Of a DNA stretch of 64,000 nucleotides, positions 35,764 through 47,500 are shown in pieces. Below the pieces are notes generated by a model that was not told the origin of the DNA, did not search any database, and saw only the letters and a program-made list of their open reading frames with translations. The stretch is taken from the NCBI RefSeq assembly GCF_026914185.1, contig NC_070559.1, positions 8,663,501 through 8,727,500 on the forward strand, read 5' to 3'. The first letter of the stretch is position 1. Each line of letters begins with the position of its first letter. The stretch is from Puccinia triticina. Taxonomy: Eukaryota > Basidiomycota > Pucciniomycetes > Pucciniales > Pucciniaceae. The translations under genes and the position numbers were made by a program.

Positions 35764-35857
35764 AGCTGGTAGTATAGAAGGGCAGAGCTTGCACCTCCTT
35801 CATCCCCTTCTCCATTCAGCAAAAGGGTTTCAAAACCACTTTTGAGTCTTACAGCGG
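33614..35857 (+). mobile_element. Solo LTR of about 2.2 kb nested in the copia 3' LTR
   Basis: The insertion 33618-35853 begins TGTGGTACGC, ends GAGTCTTACA and has GCGG on both sides (33614-33617 and 35854-35857). TATATAAGGAGCTC near 35540 would start transcription toward its right end. It contains three copies of a 29-bp unit (GTGAGGGATTTTTGCTGGTG...) at about 34627-34705, a GTGG/CCACGTGG-rich stretch at 34715-34830 and direct repeats of GGTGGAGCCAAACAACAA at 34880-34960. No coding region or second LTR lies inside, hence solo LTR. The end is shared with the element at 1-700. Confidence 0.75.
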
Positions 35858-36485
35858 ACAAGCAAGTCTAGTTGACTTGAGAGAAAGCACACCTGAAGAC
35901 AAAGGTGATGAGATTGCTTGAGTTTGAGTTTGATGATTGATGAAAACAACAAGAAGAATGAAAACAAATCAAAGCGGACCTTTGATAATAACGGTACGTT
36001 ATTAGAAACACGTGGACAAGCAAGTCTAGTTGACTTGAGAGAAAGCACACCTGAGATGATCGGAGAACAATATGAACCAATGAGTGAAAAGGATTGAGCG
36101 AAGATGTGGAATGAAAGTGAGAGAAATATGTCAGGAATACCTGAAGACAAAGGTGATGAGATTGCTTGAGTTTGAGTTTGATGATTGATGAAAACAATAA
36201 GAAGAATGAGGAAACGGATACAATGGCGGAAGTTATGTATACAAAATCTACATCTATGGTTAGGGTTTTCATAAGTCTAAAACTTGAGCTTGAACTATCT
36301 TCATCCCGCAGCCGATAGGTTTGCCGTAGTAGTTCAATACCCCCCCTCTTTCATTGCCCGTGCATGTACAATGCCTTACATACATCCAGATGCTTCCTCC
36401 TGCCCAGGGCTTTCGTGCACATATCGGCCTTCATTTGATGTGTTGAGATGTAACTGATTTGAATCAATCCGCTGTTGTAGATTTC

Positions 36486-39400
36486 TCAGAGCCAGTGATA
36501 AACTATGTCAATATGTTTTGTACACTGTTGAAAGAGTGGATTGATGGCCAGCGCAATCGCGCTTTGATTATCAACGTGAATGTTGAATTTAGATTGAATT
36601 GGACAATTGAGGCTTTGAAGCAGAAATTTTAACCATATGGACCCTTGAGCTCCTTTGAAGAGAGCGCGATACTCCGCTTCAGTTGTTGAAGTTGAAACCG
36701 TTTGTTGCTTTTTGGAACACCACGAAATGACATTCCCACCAATTGTTGCAATATAACCGGAGTATGAGCGTCTATTGTCGGTGCAGTTAGCGAAGTCGGC
36801 ATCAGTGTATACAGATACGTCGTCAAGATTACAGTTGCCGTTAAGTGTGATGCCATAATGTTTTGTGCCTGCCAAGTATCTGAGCAAGTGAGTCACGGCT
36901 TTCCAGTGAGACATCCCCGGTTTCTCAAGATGCTGAGAGAGCTGTGAAACTGCAAAGGATATATCAGGCCTTGTGGAGACGGCAAGATAGTTGAGCAACC
37001 CCAAGGCCTTGCGATAGTTTATTTTGAGCTGCAGAAAGGCTTGATGATTGGCGTCAGTGGCCTTAACTAGTCTAGTATTGGCAACCATGGGAGAATCTGT
37101 CGTCCTGCAATCGTGCATGTTGAAGTTTTCAAGAATGGATTGAGTGTAATTTTCTTGAGTCAAAGTCAGGGTTTTTGAGTTGACACGGGTTAGTTTTATG
37201 CCGAGGATGTATTCCGCTTCGCCTAGATCTTCCATCCTGAATCGTTTTGAGATTAGTTGCTTGAAAGTGTCCACGTCGTGACTGATGATGATCATGTTGT
37301 TCACGTAGACATGAACGAAGCATTCCCAACCTTTCACTTTGGACACGAATAGGCACGGATTGGCCTGTGATGGATGGAAATTGATGGATACAAAGAATTC
37401 TTTCAACACAGCATACCATACTCGCAGCGCTTGCTTTAGCCCGTAGATTGCTTTGTTCAGCTTGAGACAATGCCCTTTAGGCACGGAAAAACCTGGTGGC
37501 GGCCGGAGGTAAACTGTTTCTTGAAGAGTACCATTTAGGAAAGCGTTTTTTGCGTCCATTTGGTGGATCTTGTAGCCTTTGCAGAGGCCAATGGTGATGA
37601 TGGTTCAAAGGCTGGCCGTTTGTCCAGTTGGCGCGTAGGTATGAGTGTAGTCATGACCTTCTTGCTGGCGAGAACCTTGTGCGCATAGTCTCGCCTTGAA
37701 TTTGACCACAACACCAGTAGAATCCTTCTTTTTCCGGAAAACCCATACCGTGCCTAACAATGACTCATCTTCAGGAAGTACCGCGATATCCCAGACTTTT
37801 AGATCTTTCATTGCTGTTAGCTCCGCATCAATTGCTTTTGTCCATGAACTTGAGTCAGAAGACAGCATTGCCTCTCAATACGTGCGTGGGATTTCGGAAG
37901 CTTGAAGTGCCATGGCGAAGTTTGCTCTTCGCTTAGAATGAAGAATGTGTGACTCGTCAATGTCTGAGCTTATGTTACAAGGCGCAACGTCTGATGTGAA
38001 AACGATATCCCAACCTGGTTTTGGTCTGACAACTGGAGTGAGGTCTGATTGCTGATCGGCTCCAGAGGTGGAATCCTGATGGTGAGTTGATGTCAACTCG
38101 TTTTCAGATGCAGTGAAGAAATCCTGACGAGTATTGTCTTGATCAACGTCGAAGTTGTTATCCTCAAGATGATAGTTTAACGCCTGCGTTTCTTCTGTAG
38201 AAGGGGATTGAGTGGATGAGGTGGAGTCTTCCATGATTTCGTCGAATTCTGGAGGCGACAAGGGATCGAAGTGATGTGAAGGGTCAGCTGAAGAAAAAAT
38301 AGAGACTCCTGGGAATTCTGTCTTGACAAATTTGATGTCGTGACAGCGCTCTATTTTTCCTCCTGGGAGGAGAACGCGCCAGTTATGCGCTCCCAGCTTG
38401 TACCCGAGGAGAAGTGCCTTCTTGGAAGTGTCCCCGAATTTTCCGTCAAGAAGCTTGTGAGGGATGTTGACATAGCAAAGGCATCCGAATGGTTTCAGCC
38501 GATTGATGTTGAAGTTGGTACCATACCATTGATTGTATGGGTTATCCCACTTGATGCCCTTCATCGGTGTTATATTTTCAAGAAAAACCGCTGTGCACAC
38601 GGCTTCGCCCCAGTATTCAGATGGCAAGTTTGCTTGCTTTAGTAGACATCAAGATTTTTTGGCGGTCGACCGGTTTCCTCTCTCCGCTACCGAGTTCTGT
38701 TGAGGTGTGCAAGGCGCTGTGACTTGCGTGCTTATTCCTTTACTCTTCAAGAAATCCAAAAATTCCTTTGAGTTGAATTCTCCCCCCCCATCGAATATAA
38801 TTGTCTTAATGTTGGCTTTGTGAAAATTCGTAACTTCATTGTAGTATTGCATAAAGAAGGAGAATGTTTCGGACTTTTTTGAGTAGTAATCAGTGATTTT
38901 GAAGTAATACTCCTTGCCGCCGAAGGATGGAGGGTTGATTCTCCCACTGAGGTCCATGAAGACGTACTCAAGTGGTTGAGTGGCAGTTGGAAGAGAGGAT
39001 GGAAATGGTAGTCGATGAGATTTCGATAGACAACAGGCATCACAGTTGACTTCTTGGTGCAATGGGATGTTTGGATACATCTTTCTTAGCGCCTTGAGGT
39101 GGGGGTGTCCAGCAGACCTGTGAAGACTGTTGACGTCAGAGAGGATGGACAGTTTTGCTTGAGAATCGACAGACTGACCTTGAGATGAAACGACGATTCT
39201 TGCGCTGAACGTTCCCGATGATATAGCTCCTGAGAGAATTGTGACTCCTTTTCTGACGATGTCGAAGGTGGATTTTCCCGTACGAACAATGTCGCATTCT
39301 CGCTCATAAAGACAACCTAAGCTGATCCAGGTGCCTGCGAGCTTTGGAACAAGAAGTGCTTTGATCTTGATAGGTTCCTTTGACTTGTTGAGGATGTAGA

Positions 39401-39656
39401 CGTAACCCTCACCGGTGGATTGCAGGAAGTTGCCGTCCGCCAGGCTAATGAGAGATTTCTTGCGGCAAAACCCATGAAAGTAGGATCAATTGGAGAACAT
39501 GTGGTGACTTGCTCCCGAGTTGAGGAAACAGGCTTCACCTTCACCTGACATGTCAGCAGCCAGAGCCAGGCGTATTGCTACCAGACCGCTAGCTGTAGAG
39601 ATGGATTCCGAGCCAGATTCGTCAGATGCTTGATCGACAGCTTCTTTTGCCGATGG
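36486..39656 (-). pseudogene. Copia protease-integrase-RT-RNase H polyprotein, inactivated
   Basis: On the minus strand the frame is collinear but cut by TGA codons at 39486-39488, 38649-38651, 37875-37877 and 37605-37607, plus 39657-39659 at the gag junction. Each stands where Arg (CGA) fits the family pattern, for example TY*EAM and SL*TIITI. Protease reads FLNSGASHHM with Asn for the catalytic Asp. Integrase keeps FMDLSG, IIFDGGGEF and QQNSVAERGNR. RT has MDAKNAFLNG and KAIYGLKQA, but its catalytic box reads YVNNM instead of YVDDM. RNase H keeps YTDADFANC, TEAEYRAL and HVDNQSAIALA. All changes are C-to-T or G-to-A, most at CpG. The copy cannot make active protease or RT. Confidence 0.93.
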
Positions 39657-41603
39657 TCAAGGCTTGGAAGGTTTCTTTTTTGCTTCGATACACTCTTCAG
39701 CCGAGTGCTTTGTCTTTGGGTTGTGCCAGCCGGGTTTGCATGTCGGCCAGTTGGCTTTGAAGGCTGTCTCCTGCTTGATGGTTGGGGTCAATGATGATCC
39801 AGCGACGCGTGATTGACGACGCTTACTGTCGAGGGCTTCCTTCACACTTGCTACCGTGAGTGGCTCCTTTGATTGATGAAGAATGTCCACGACCAATGAG
39901 AACTCTTCAGGAAGTTTGCAGAGAATCATTTCCACGGCATGAGATTCTTTGATGTCCGCTCCTTTCGGCTGACCAATTACCAAGCCAACAGCTGCCAAGT
40001 TGCTGAGTTTGGCATCCAGATTTTCCAGGAATGTCGCAATGTTGTTGCGATATGGGAATGTTATGAAGTCGCGGTACACTACATTTTGATTTTGATCAGA
40101 GGACGACTCGTAGTAGTCGGTGATGGATTTCCAGATCGCCGCAGGGTCCTTGATGTTGTCCTGTGTTATAAAGCGTTGGTAGTTGATTGTACCTAAAGGT
40201 GTAACCCGGGGTTCGGGACGGGGGGTGAGGCTCATCCCGACGCCCGTATCCGAGTTCACCCGGGTAGACACCAAAACACCCGGGTGTTCCTTCTTTTTTT
40301 TTGGTGTCACCGACTGCTCCTCAAACGGTGACTCAAACCCTCAGAACATCTCCCTGCAGCGGCAGCACCATGAAGAGAAAGAGAAACCCAGCTCAAACAA
40401 CGCCCAAGCCGCCAGCAACCCCAGATCCTACTCCAAAAGCTGTGATTGAAGTCAATGAAGATAGCGACTCAGACCGTGGCAAAAATTCTAAACAGCAGAA
40501 TTTGCACCGTAGTTGGGTTTGGACTTGTCAGCTGAGTCAATCTCCAACCAGCTCCCGTTGCGCCGTGCCTTTGCTTTTGGAGCTAGGGAATCCATGAGGG
40601 CTTTGACTGCATTGCCAGCAGATCTCTCTTCGTAGTACCCGATACCGGAGTTCTTTGGACAAGAAGGTCAGATAAGACTTTTACATATATTTTGATGCTG
40701 GTACATGAAATGACTTACAATGAGGATTAAGCCATAATACCAACAAAATCCTGCCAATCTGGTGGACGGTTTTCTCCGTTGGAGAGCGCAATCGTGACTA
40801 TTGCCGCACCTTCCATGACCCATGACAACGGGCTGTGTGATAAGATAGCTCCATGGTCAGTTCACGCCTGTTGGAACCGGATAACGGAACTTGAAACTTA
40901 CTTCCACATGAAGCTGAGGAACTGCAAGAACGGATTGACTGATTTCTCTTCCAAACAATTGGGACCAAATATTCCGCGTCGTTGCTCAACTTCAGCGGCA
41001 TCCAGGCCATTTTTGCTTGTCCTAGAGGTGCAGAGGCTGTGTCAAAGGCTGGTACCAATCTTTTGATGGGCCTATTCTTTGATTGTCTTTTTCCACCTCT
41101 TCCCTCTCACAGTTCATTTATTTTCTCTCAATCTCTCTCGGCTTCCACCCCAATACCTGCAAACAAAAAAAAATACCTGTGATTGTACATCGTGATAGTA
41201 TTTCAATGCCAAAATGAAAGCCCTAGGATCAAAAATTGATGGCAATCGTCCCTCCCCTCAGGCTCCCCCAATCTTTTGTTTCAAGAACACTCGGGTGTTC
41301 GGGTGTTTACAGGGACCCATCCCGTAGACCGACACCCAGGTGGTACCACCCGGGAAAACACCCGAGGCTCGGGGTTCGGGTCACAGCTTTAATTGTACCC
41401 ATTGCTTGATGCAGAATACCGGCGGTGCGCTCAAGATTCTTTTTGTGCTCTTTGAGAAGCGTCGCATCAGTCGGGACGTTGCTTGGCTTGATTGGGTTCA
41501 GATAGTCGTAGAGACCATGTTGAAGACAGTATCCCCCAATCTTGATCTTCCAATCCGTGAAGTCCTTGCCAACCAGAACAGGAATGGCTTTGCTTTCCGA
41601 CAT
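39657..41603 (-). pseudogene. Copia gag split by a hAT-like insertion
   Basis: Gag begins at ATG 41603 (SESKAIPVLVGKDF, DWKIKIGGYCLQHG) and runs to about 41400. It resumes at about 40193 (YQRFITQDNIKDPAAIWKSI, FPYRNNIATFLENLDAKL) and reaches a zinc-knuckle-like end (CKPGWHNPKTKHSAEECIEA). The pattern is the UBN2-type gag of copia elements. The two halves join in frame once the 40194-41391 insertion and one copy of its 8-bp duplication are ignored. Confidence 0.9.
40186..41399. mobile_element. hAT-like DNA transposon, internally deleted
   Basis: The element proper spans 40194-41391 with termini TAAAGGTGTAACCCG and TAAAGCTGTGACCCG (right end inverted), followed inward by CGGG-rich inverted blocks (CACCCGGGTGT and its partners). 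ATTGTACC is duplicated exactly on both sides (40186-40193 and 41392-41399), the 8-bp length typical of hAT elements. Inside, a plus-strand frame from ATG 40370 ends in HRSWVWTCQLS, like the start of a BED-finger hAT transposase. Near 40985-41070 IQAIFACPRGAEAVSKAG resembles the C-terminal dimerisation region. The middle is missing and the frame is broken, so it is a deletion derivative. Confidence 0.85.
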
Positions 41604-42700
41604 TTTGATTTGCGTGTATGTGGTACGAGAGTAGCGAGTATTAACAGGAACGCGGGCTCATAACCTGATGGTTGAGCTACCGGGGACACCTTTGATAATA
41701 ACGGTATGTTATTAGAAACACGCGGACGAGCAAGTCTAGTTGACTTGAGAGAAAACACACCTGAAGACAAAGGTGATGAGATTGCTTGAGTTTGAGTTTG
41801 ATGATTGATGAAAACAACAAGAAGAATGAAAACAAATGAAAGCGGACCTTTGATAATAACGGTACGTTATTAGAAACATGTGGACGAGCAAGTCTAGTTG
41901 ACTTGAGAGAAAGCACACCTGAGATGATCGGAGAACAATATGAACCAATGAGTGAAAAGGATTGAGCAAAGATGTGGAATGAAAGTGAGAGAAATATGTC
42001 AGGAATACCTGAAGACAAAGGTGATGAGATTGCTTGAGTTTGAGTTTGATGATTGATGAAAACAATAAGAAGAATGAGGAAACGGATACAATGGCGGAAG
42101 TTATGTATACAAAATCTACATCTATGGTTAGGGTTTTCATAAGTCTAAAACTTGAGCTTGAACTATCTTCATCCCGCAGCCAATAGGTTTGCCGTAGTAG
42201 TTCAATAGGATCCTATTTGGTTTGCGTAAACAACTGATGAGCTGAAGTCTGGGGAGAACTATGCATAAACAAACCAATGGGCAGGCCGGAGGAATCAGCG
42301 GAAGGGGCGATGAGCCGGCTGGAGTGTAGCTCCAACCAGGATCAGCGGAAGGGGTGGTGAGCCGGCCGCAGTGTAGCCGGCGTTACCAGAGCTCCGACCA
42401 GAATGAGCGGAAGGACGGGTCTTCTTGAGATGATGTCTTGGTGCGTTCATATCTCAAGGTATTTAATGTCTTGTGGTTCAATTGCTCTTGAATGCATCTT
42501 TCCTTCCTTGCGCCGCGCCATCCTATCTCCAACACCCGTGAGCTGGCTAGTAACATGATCACATTTCTGTTGAAGTGTCACTCTAGCACTGCTTAACACA
42601 TTGTTGCTTACACATCCAATCACCATTGGAGGCAACAGCACACATCATCATAAGCATACATCTACTGTATTCAACTGCAAAATAGCAATGTGTACTTAGC

Positions 42701-43925
42701 TCACACTGCCCACAAACGGGTGACAAAATCCGGATTTTTTTGCGCTGACAAAAACCAAATTGTGCCCCAAGTTTGAGCCCCGGCACTGTCGTCACCTGCC
42801 GTGGATTTCGTCACCTGCCATTCTCAGTGGCAGGTGCAAGAGGAAAGCACAACTCCCTCGATGGCCGGTGCTAACCGGTCATCAAGGGGACATACACACC
42901 TCCCTTGATGGCCCGTCTGTACTGGCCATCAAGAGGAACACACAACACTTTCTTGTTGGCCGGTCAGTACCGGCCAGCAAGAGTAAACACTGTTTTCACT
43001 CTTGATGGCTGCTACTGACCGGCCATTGAAATGTGATACACACACCCCTTGGTGGCCTGTCAGTACACCGGTCATTGAGAGGAAAACAATAACCTCTTGA
43101 TGGCCCGTACTGGTTGGCCATCAAGAGCAAAGCTCTTTCATTGATGTGTATACACATCACCCTTGATGGCCCGTCAGTACCGGCCATTGAGAGGAACAAA
43201 ATACACTCTCAATGGCCTGAAATGATTGGCCATCAAGAGGACATGTACACCTGGTACATTGACCCAACTGGTCATCAAGAGCAAAGCACTGGACTCTCAA
43301 TGGCCAGTCAGCGCAGGCCATCAAGAGTGTAGTATATTCCTCTCAATGGCCGGTACTGATGGACCATTGAGCGGGGTATGTATGTCCTCTTGATGGCCAA
43401 TCATTTCAGGCCATCAAGTGTGTATTTTGTTCCTCTCAATGGCCAGTACTGACGGGCCATCAAGGGTGATGTGTATACACATTAACAAAAGAGATTTGCT
43501 CTTGATGGCCAACCAGTACGGGCCATCAAGAGGTTAGTGTTTTCCTCTCAATGACCGGTGTACTGACAGGCCACCGAGGGGTGTGTGTATCACATTTCAA
43601 TGGCCGGTCAGTAGCAGCCATCAAGAGTGAAAACAGTGTTTACTCTTGCTGGCCGGTACTGACCGGCCAACAAGAAAGTGTTGTGTGTTCCTCTTGATGG
43701 CCAGTACAGACGGGCCATCAAGGGAGGTGTGTATGTCCCCTTGATGACCGGTTAGCACCAGCCATTGAGGGAGTTGTGCTTTCCTCTTGCACCTGCCACT
43801 GAGAATGGCAGGTGACGAAATCCACGGCAGGTGACGACAGCACCGGGGCTCAAACTCGGGGCACAATTTGGTTTTTGTCAGCGCAACAAAATCCGGATTT
43901 CGTCACCCGCTTGCGGGCAGTGTCA
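42701..43925. mobile_element. CACTG-ended foldback with palindrome array
   Basis: The element proper spans 42704-43922 and starts CACTGCCCACAAACGGGTGAC. The inverse is at the right end, with TCA duplicated at 42701-42703 and 43923-43925. Subterminal arms are almost perfect inverted copies for over 150 bp (GCGCTGACAAAAACCAAATT, GTCACCTGCCGTGGATTTCG). The interior is a series of palindromic units such as CTCAATGGCCGGTACTGACC...GGCCATCAAGAG with short spacers (GTGTATACACAT, AACACAC). The whole array is roughly mirrored about 43370. No transposase is present. CACTG ends plus a 3-bp duplication fit the CACTA superfamily. Confidence 0.88.
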
Positions 43926-44010
43926 ATGGTTAGAGCATCACTCATGAATGTTGAGTATGTGAGTTTGACTCTCACAGTACACGAGGTTGTGGGTTCAATA
44001 CCCACTTCAC
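43926..44010 (+). pseudogene. tRNA-like sequence interrupted by the CACTG element
   Basis: Joining the left flank ...ACTTAGCTCA (ending 42703) to AATGGTTAGAGCATC (from 43926) gives a perfect A-box and D-arm pattern (GCTC, AATGGTTA, GAGC). Downstream GTGGGTTCAATACCCAC (about 43989-44005) forms a B-box with a 5-bp T stem. The acceptor arms do not pair and the middle is long, so this is a tRNA-derived pseudogene or SINE head rather than a working tRNA. Confidence 0.5.
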
Positions 44011-44545
44011 TTGGACCTTTCTTTTCACTTGTTCAATAATTTCTTTTCCTCAATCTGGTTGCTTGTGGCCTGGTCTACCTCCTCATCAAGTTGTGAGCCA
44101 AACCCCGACTTCTTCCACCTGTTGACCCTACCATGATAATGAGCTAATCCAGTTGCAATATATTCAAATGGTGTATAATTAGTCCTAACCGAGGTATGCA
44201 GCTTGCCAAGCCATTGTCATTTGAACAACTTGCAAGATGACCATGCAATTTTCAGACTGATAAGATTATTACATCTACCCCATCTTTGACATCATTTCCC
44301 TAGCAATTGGAACCACAAAAAGAAAAGACACTGGATTTCACGAAGCACCCGGGTGGCCTCTGTGCGTCTGACTGTCTTCAGCTACTTCCAGTGCTATTTT
44401 TTGTTCACCCAACTAATACTTAACCAATCCCTTCGGCCTTGAAGACTTGGACATGTAGGTTGGAATCCGGCAAGAGTACAAAAGTCCAATAAACGGCTAA
44501 CTCAACTGTTTGCTCTAGTTACCGGAAATTATTATAAATAGGTCT

Positions 44546-47500
44546 CGAAACTTGGAGGATGACACCATTACAGCCTTGAAACATGGCCCTGGGTTTAGTA
44601 TGACAGTGCACGGTACCAGGGTTGTTGAAATCAGTAAACCAGAATGGATCGAGTATATCCAAAAAAGTAAGCCCACATGTTTAACACCTCCATGTGGCTG
44701 ATTGACCGCCCGTTACTGAATGACTTTGATTGAATTTGTACAATATAGCCAACTTTGAAAACTATGTCAAGGTAAAAGGGTTTTATCCGTGCTTAGAAGA
44801 GAAAACTATTGCAAAGATTTTAATGTGCCTTGAATTCCTAGGGCCCTTTGTTCCAAACCATTATGCATGATGTTTTTGGAGATGGCATCTTTGTAGCGGA
44901 TGGTGGAGCCTGGAAGCAAGCTCAACAGGCCACCTCGACAATCTTTAGCATCAAAACATTCAAGGTGAAATGAAAAATGAAGACCATCCAAAGATCTTTC
45001 AGCATTGAGTCTGAGAGCAGTTTGAACTGAATTCCTTGTTTTTGCTGCCATTTTAATCCAAAGAACATTATTGTCCCTTCCGCAAACAAAAGCATGGATG
45101 GGCTACTTTACATACTGAACTCGACTGCGGAAGCAAATCATAGCATTGACTTTTGTTAAAAGAAATCAAGCAACTGAAAGTTTATTGCTTGTTAGATAAC
45201 TATGTACATTTGATAGGAATCTAGCTTTGTTAGAATGAGATAGAGAAAGGCGGTGCAATCATGTACCTGAAAGCAGGGCAGGTTGCGCCTGGGATCTATT
45301 TCTGAATGATAAGAAAGGAAAGGTTGGGCTTGGCGCTGGCTTTGCACATCGCCATTTATTTGCGCTTGGCAAAGTCCTGTGAGCCAATCAGTCGCATAGC
45401 AAGGAGTCAGCTCTGGTCTCTTTTTCTTATAGTCTATGTCTAGTTTCCCTGTCGCGTGTCTTTTCTCTACTCACGGGACTAAGCCGAGTTATCTCAATAA
45501 CTTTGTCTTGTTCTGTCTGAACGCTTCCAAGGCGTCGGGTTCTGGTAGATGAGCAAAACAAGGTTTTGGTCTTAGTATGTTTGTTGTTTCTTTTCTTTGT
45601 GTCTTGGTTTGTTCTGGTCTTTACTTACAGGCAGCTTTAGCTTCTGATAGTCTGTCCAGTAGTTCTGGCTGGTTTCTGGGTCCAAGTCAATCCTCAAGAG
45701 TTCTGTGGAAGAATGCGTTTGAGTTAGTCTTAAGGTTTAAGTCTACTCGCCGCTTGCTCTCGGGACGTACAAGGTTTTCTTGGGCTGTGCTTGGCTTTGG
45801 GCTCTGACCTGATGCGCTGCTGTAATCGTCAAGAGATATTCTAGCGTTAGCTCCTGTGGTTAGGGCTGGGGTCTGGGGTCTGGACTGCGAAAGGGCTTAC
45901 CTTTCTTTGCAGCTGGGCTTGGGCTTGCGCCTTGAGCTATCCGCGCGAGCTTCCTTAATGGTTGCTGCGCGTGCGGGTCTGGGTCTATATTCCTACATTT
46001 GTGACCTTTTTTTCCGGTTCACGATGGACTCCTTTGTGCAGATGACGTCAGTGGAGTTTTTGTCCAATTCTTCTGTAGACATCAGAAATACGTAGCTCAA
46101 ACTTCTCGTTTTTTCAATTTCCTGTTGGTAAGATTTGGAAAAGATTTGAGCCTTCTTGGTGCGAAATATTATGACAGCGGAGAAACATCATTGCCATTGA
46201 AAATCTCTCCAGCGTCTATTCCTTTCTCGACTGCGTTTGATTTTGCGCAGGATCAGATTGACTTCAGATTCTCGACTGTTGCGGGATGGCAGGTTTTCAT
46301 GAAGCTCGTGTCTTCAATTGGCAAACGCATGGAAGCCTCGTGCCGTGTTCTGGATGATTACGCCTACTCGTTAATTGATGAGCAAATGGCTGATCTGTCT
46401 CAGACATCGGATGGCGAAAAGGAAGAAGCAGAACCTACTGATTTATTGGGAATTTTTATGCATACTCATGATGAGCGTGGAGGTGGTTTGGGACGCATCG
46501 AGCTGAGGGATACGGCACTGAATCTCATCATTGCCGGCCGGTAAGTCAATTGTTGAATCAGCCTTGCAACGCGACTGTAAGCTGACTGACATCAAACCAG
46601 TGACACTACTGCGGAAGCGCTTTCCTGGAACTTCTTTCACTTGTTGATGAACAGAGACTTCATTTCCAAGATTCGCAAGGAGGCGTTTGAGATCTTGAGT
46701 GAAAATCAAGGTCGTGTAACATATGCAAATTACAAACGGTTTGTCTGGACTAATGCAACGATACTTGAAGCATTGAGATTGCATCCGAGTGTCCCGAAGG
46801 TCAGTTATAATTCACCTACATAAAAGGCGACTTGATTCCACCTGACAGGATGACGTATCACGTATACAATTTCCGTACAAACTGCTTGCCTGTAGAATGC
46901 AAAATGTGTTGTCTCTCATGATCAAATCCCTGGTGGAACAACTGTCAAGGCTGGTGATATGGTTTGATGGAGGTTTTTCCATCCATTTTTCTGGGAGTAT
47001 TGCTCTTGCAAGGCTAAGTTTCTTTTTTTCTGGCTGGGTTCTTTGGCAACTTCTTCTTGATTACAGTGGCTGGCAAATGGGCCGTGATGCCTCATTGTGG
47101 GGGGCGGATTGTGGGGAATAAAATCCAGCTCGTTGGATTGATGAGAAAGGTAGTATTAAGCAATTTGGACTGTACAAGTTCAACGCATTCAATGTAAGAC
47201 TTCCATCTTTACCAATACCTAGAATTGACATTTCAAGACAAACAACGTACTGATTGGACTATTTGATCCTTCATCGCGTCTCAACTAATCAACTTCGAGC
47301 ACACACAGGGTGGACCAAGGATGTGTCTGGGTATGAATCTGGGCATGTTCAAGGCTGTTAAGGTGATTGTTGAGGTATTCAAGGACTATGAGCTGGATTT
47401 TGCCAAAGGATGGTGAGTGGAAAACATGTTACCGATCACCCCATTCAAAAATAAGAAGCCTAATCTGCTTATACCTTGACCTTCCTTCACGTTTTCCCCC

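Larger units (their letters stand above)
33482..42212 (-). mobile_element. Composite Ty1/copia retrotransposon with nested insertions
   Basis: The element proper spans 33487-42207 on the minus strand. GGATC is duplicated at both ends (33482-33486 and 42208-42212). The 5' LTR is 41666-42207. The 3' LTR is split into 33487-33617 and 35854-36339 by a solo LTR. A polypurine tract (GAAAGAGGGGGGG on the minus strand) abuts the 3' LTR at 36340-36352. Between 41651 and 41665 a block matching the anticodon region of tRNA-iMet forms the primer-binding site. The internal region keeps gag, protease, integrase, RT and RNase H in copia order, with a 1.2-kb hAT-like insertion in gag. Both LTRs carry an internal duplication of the block around GATAATAACGGTACGTTATTAG. 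The two LTRs are nearly identical, so insertion was not ancient, yet the coding region is inactivated by stops. Confidence 0.9.

Noticed and set aside
36486..42204. Possibility that the copia element is active
   Set aside because: Five in-frame TGA codons, protease Asp to Asn, RT YVDD changed to YVNN, and gag interrupted by a DNA element.
43926..44010. Functional tRNA gene
   Set aside because: Acceptor arms do not pair, the anticodon arm cannot be formed convincingly and the 5' part is displaced by a transposon.
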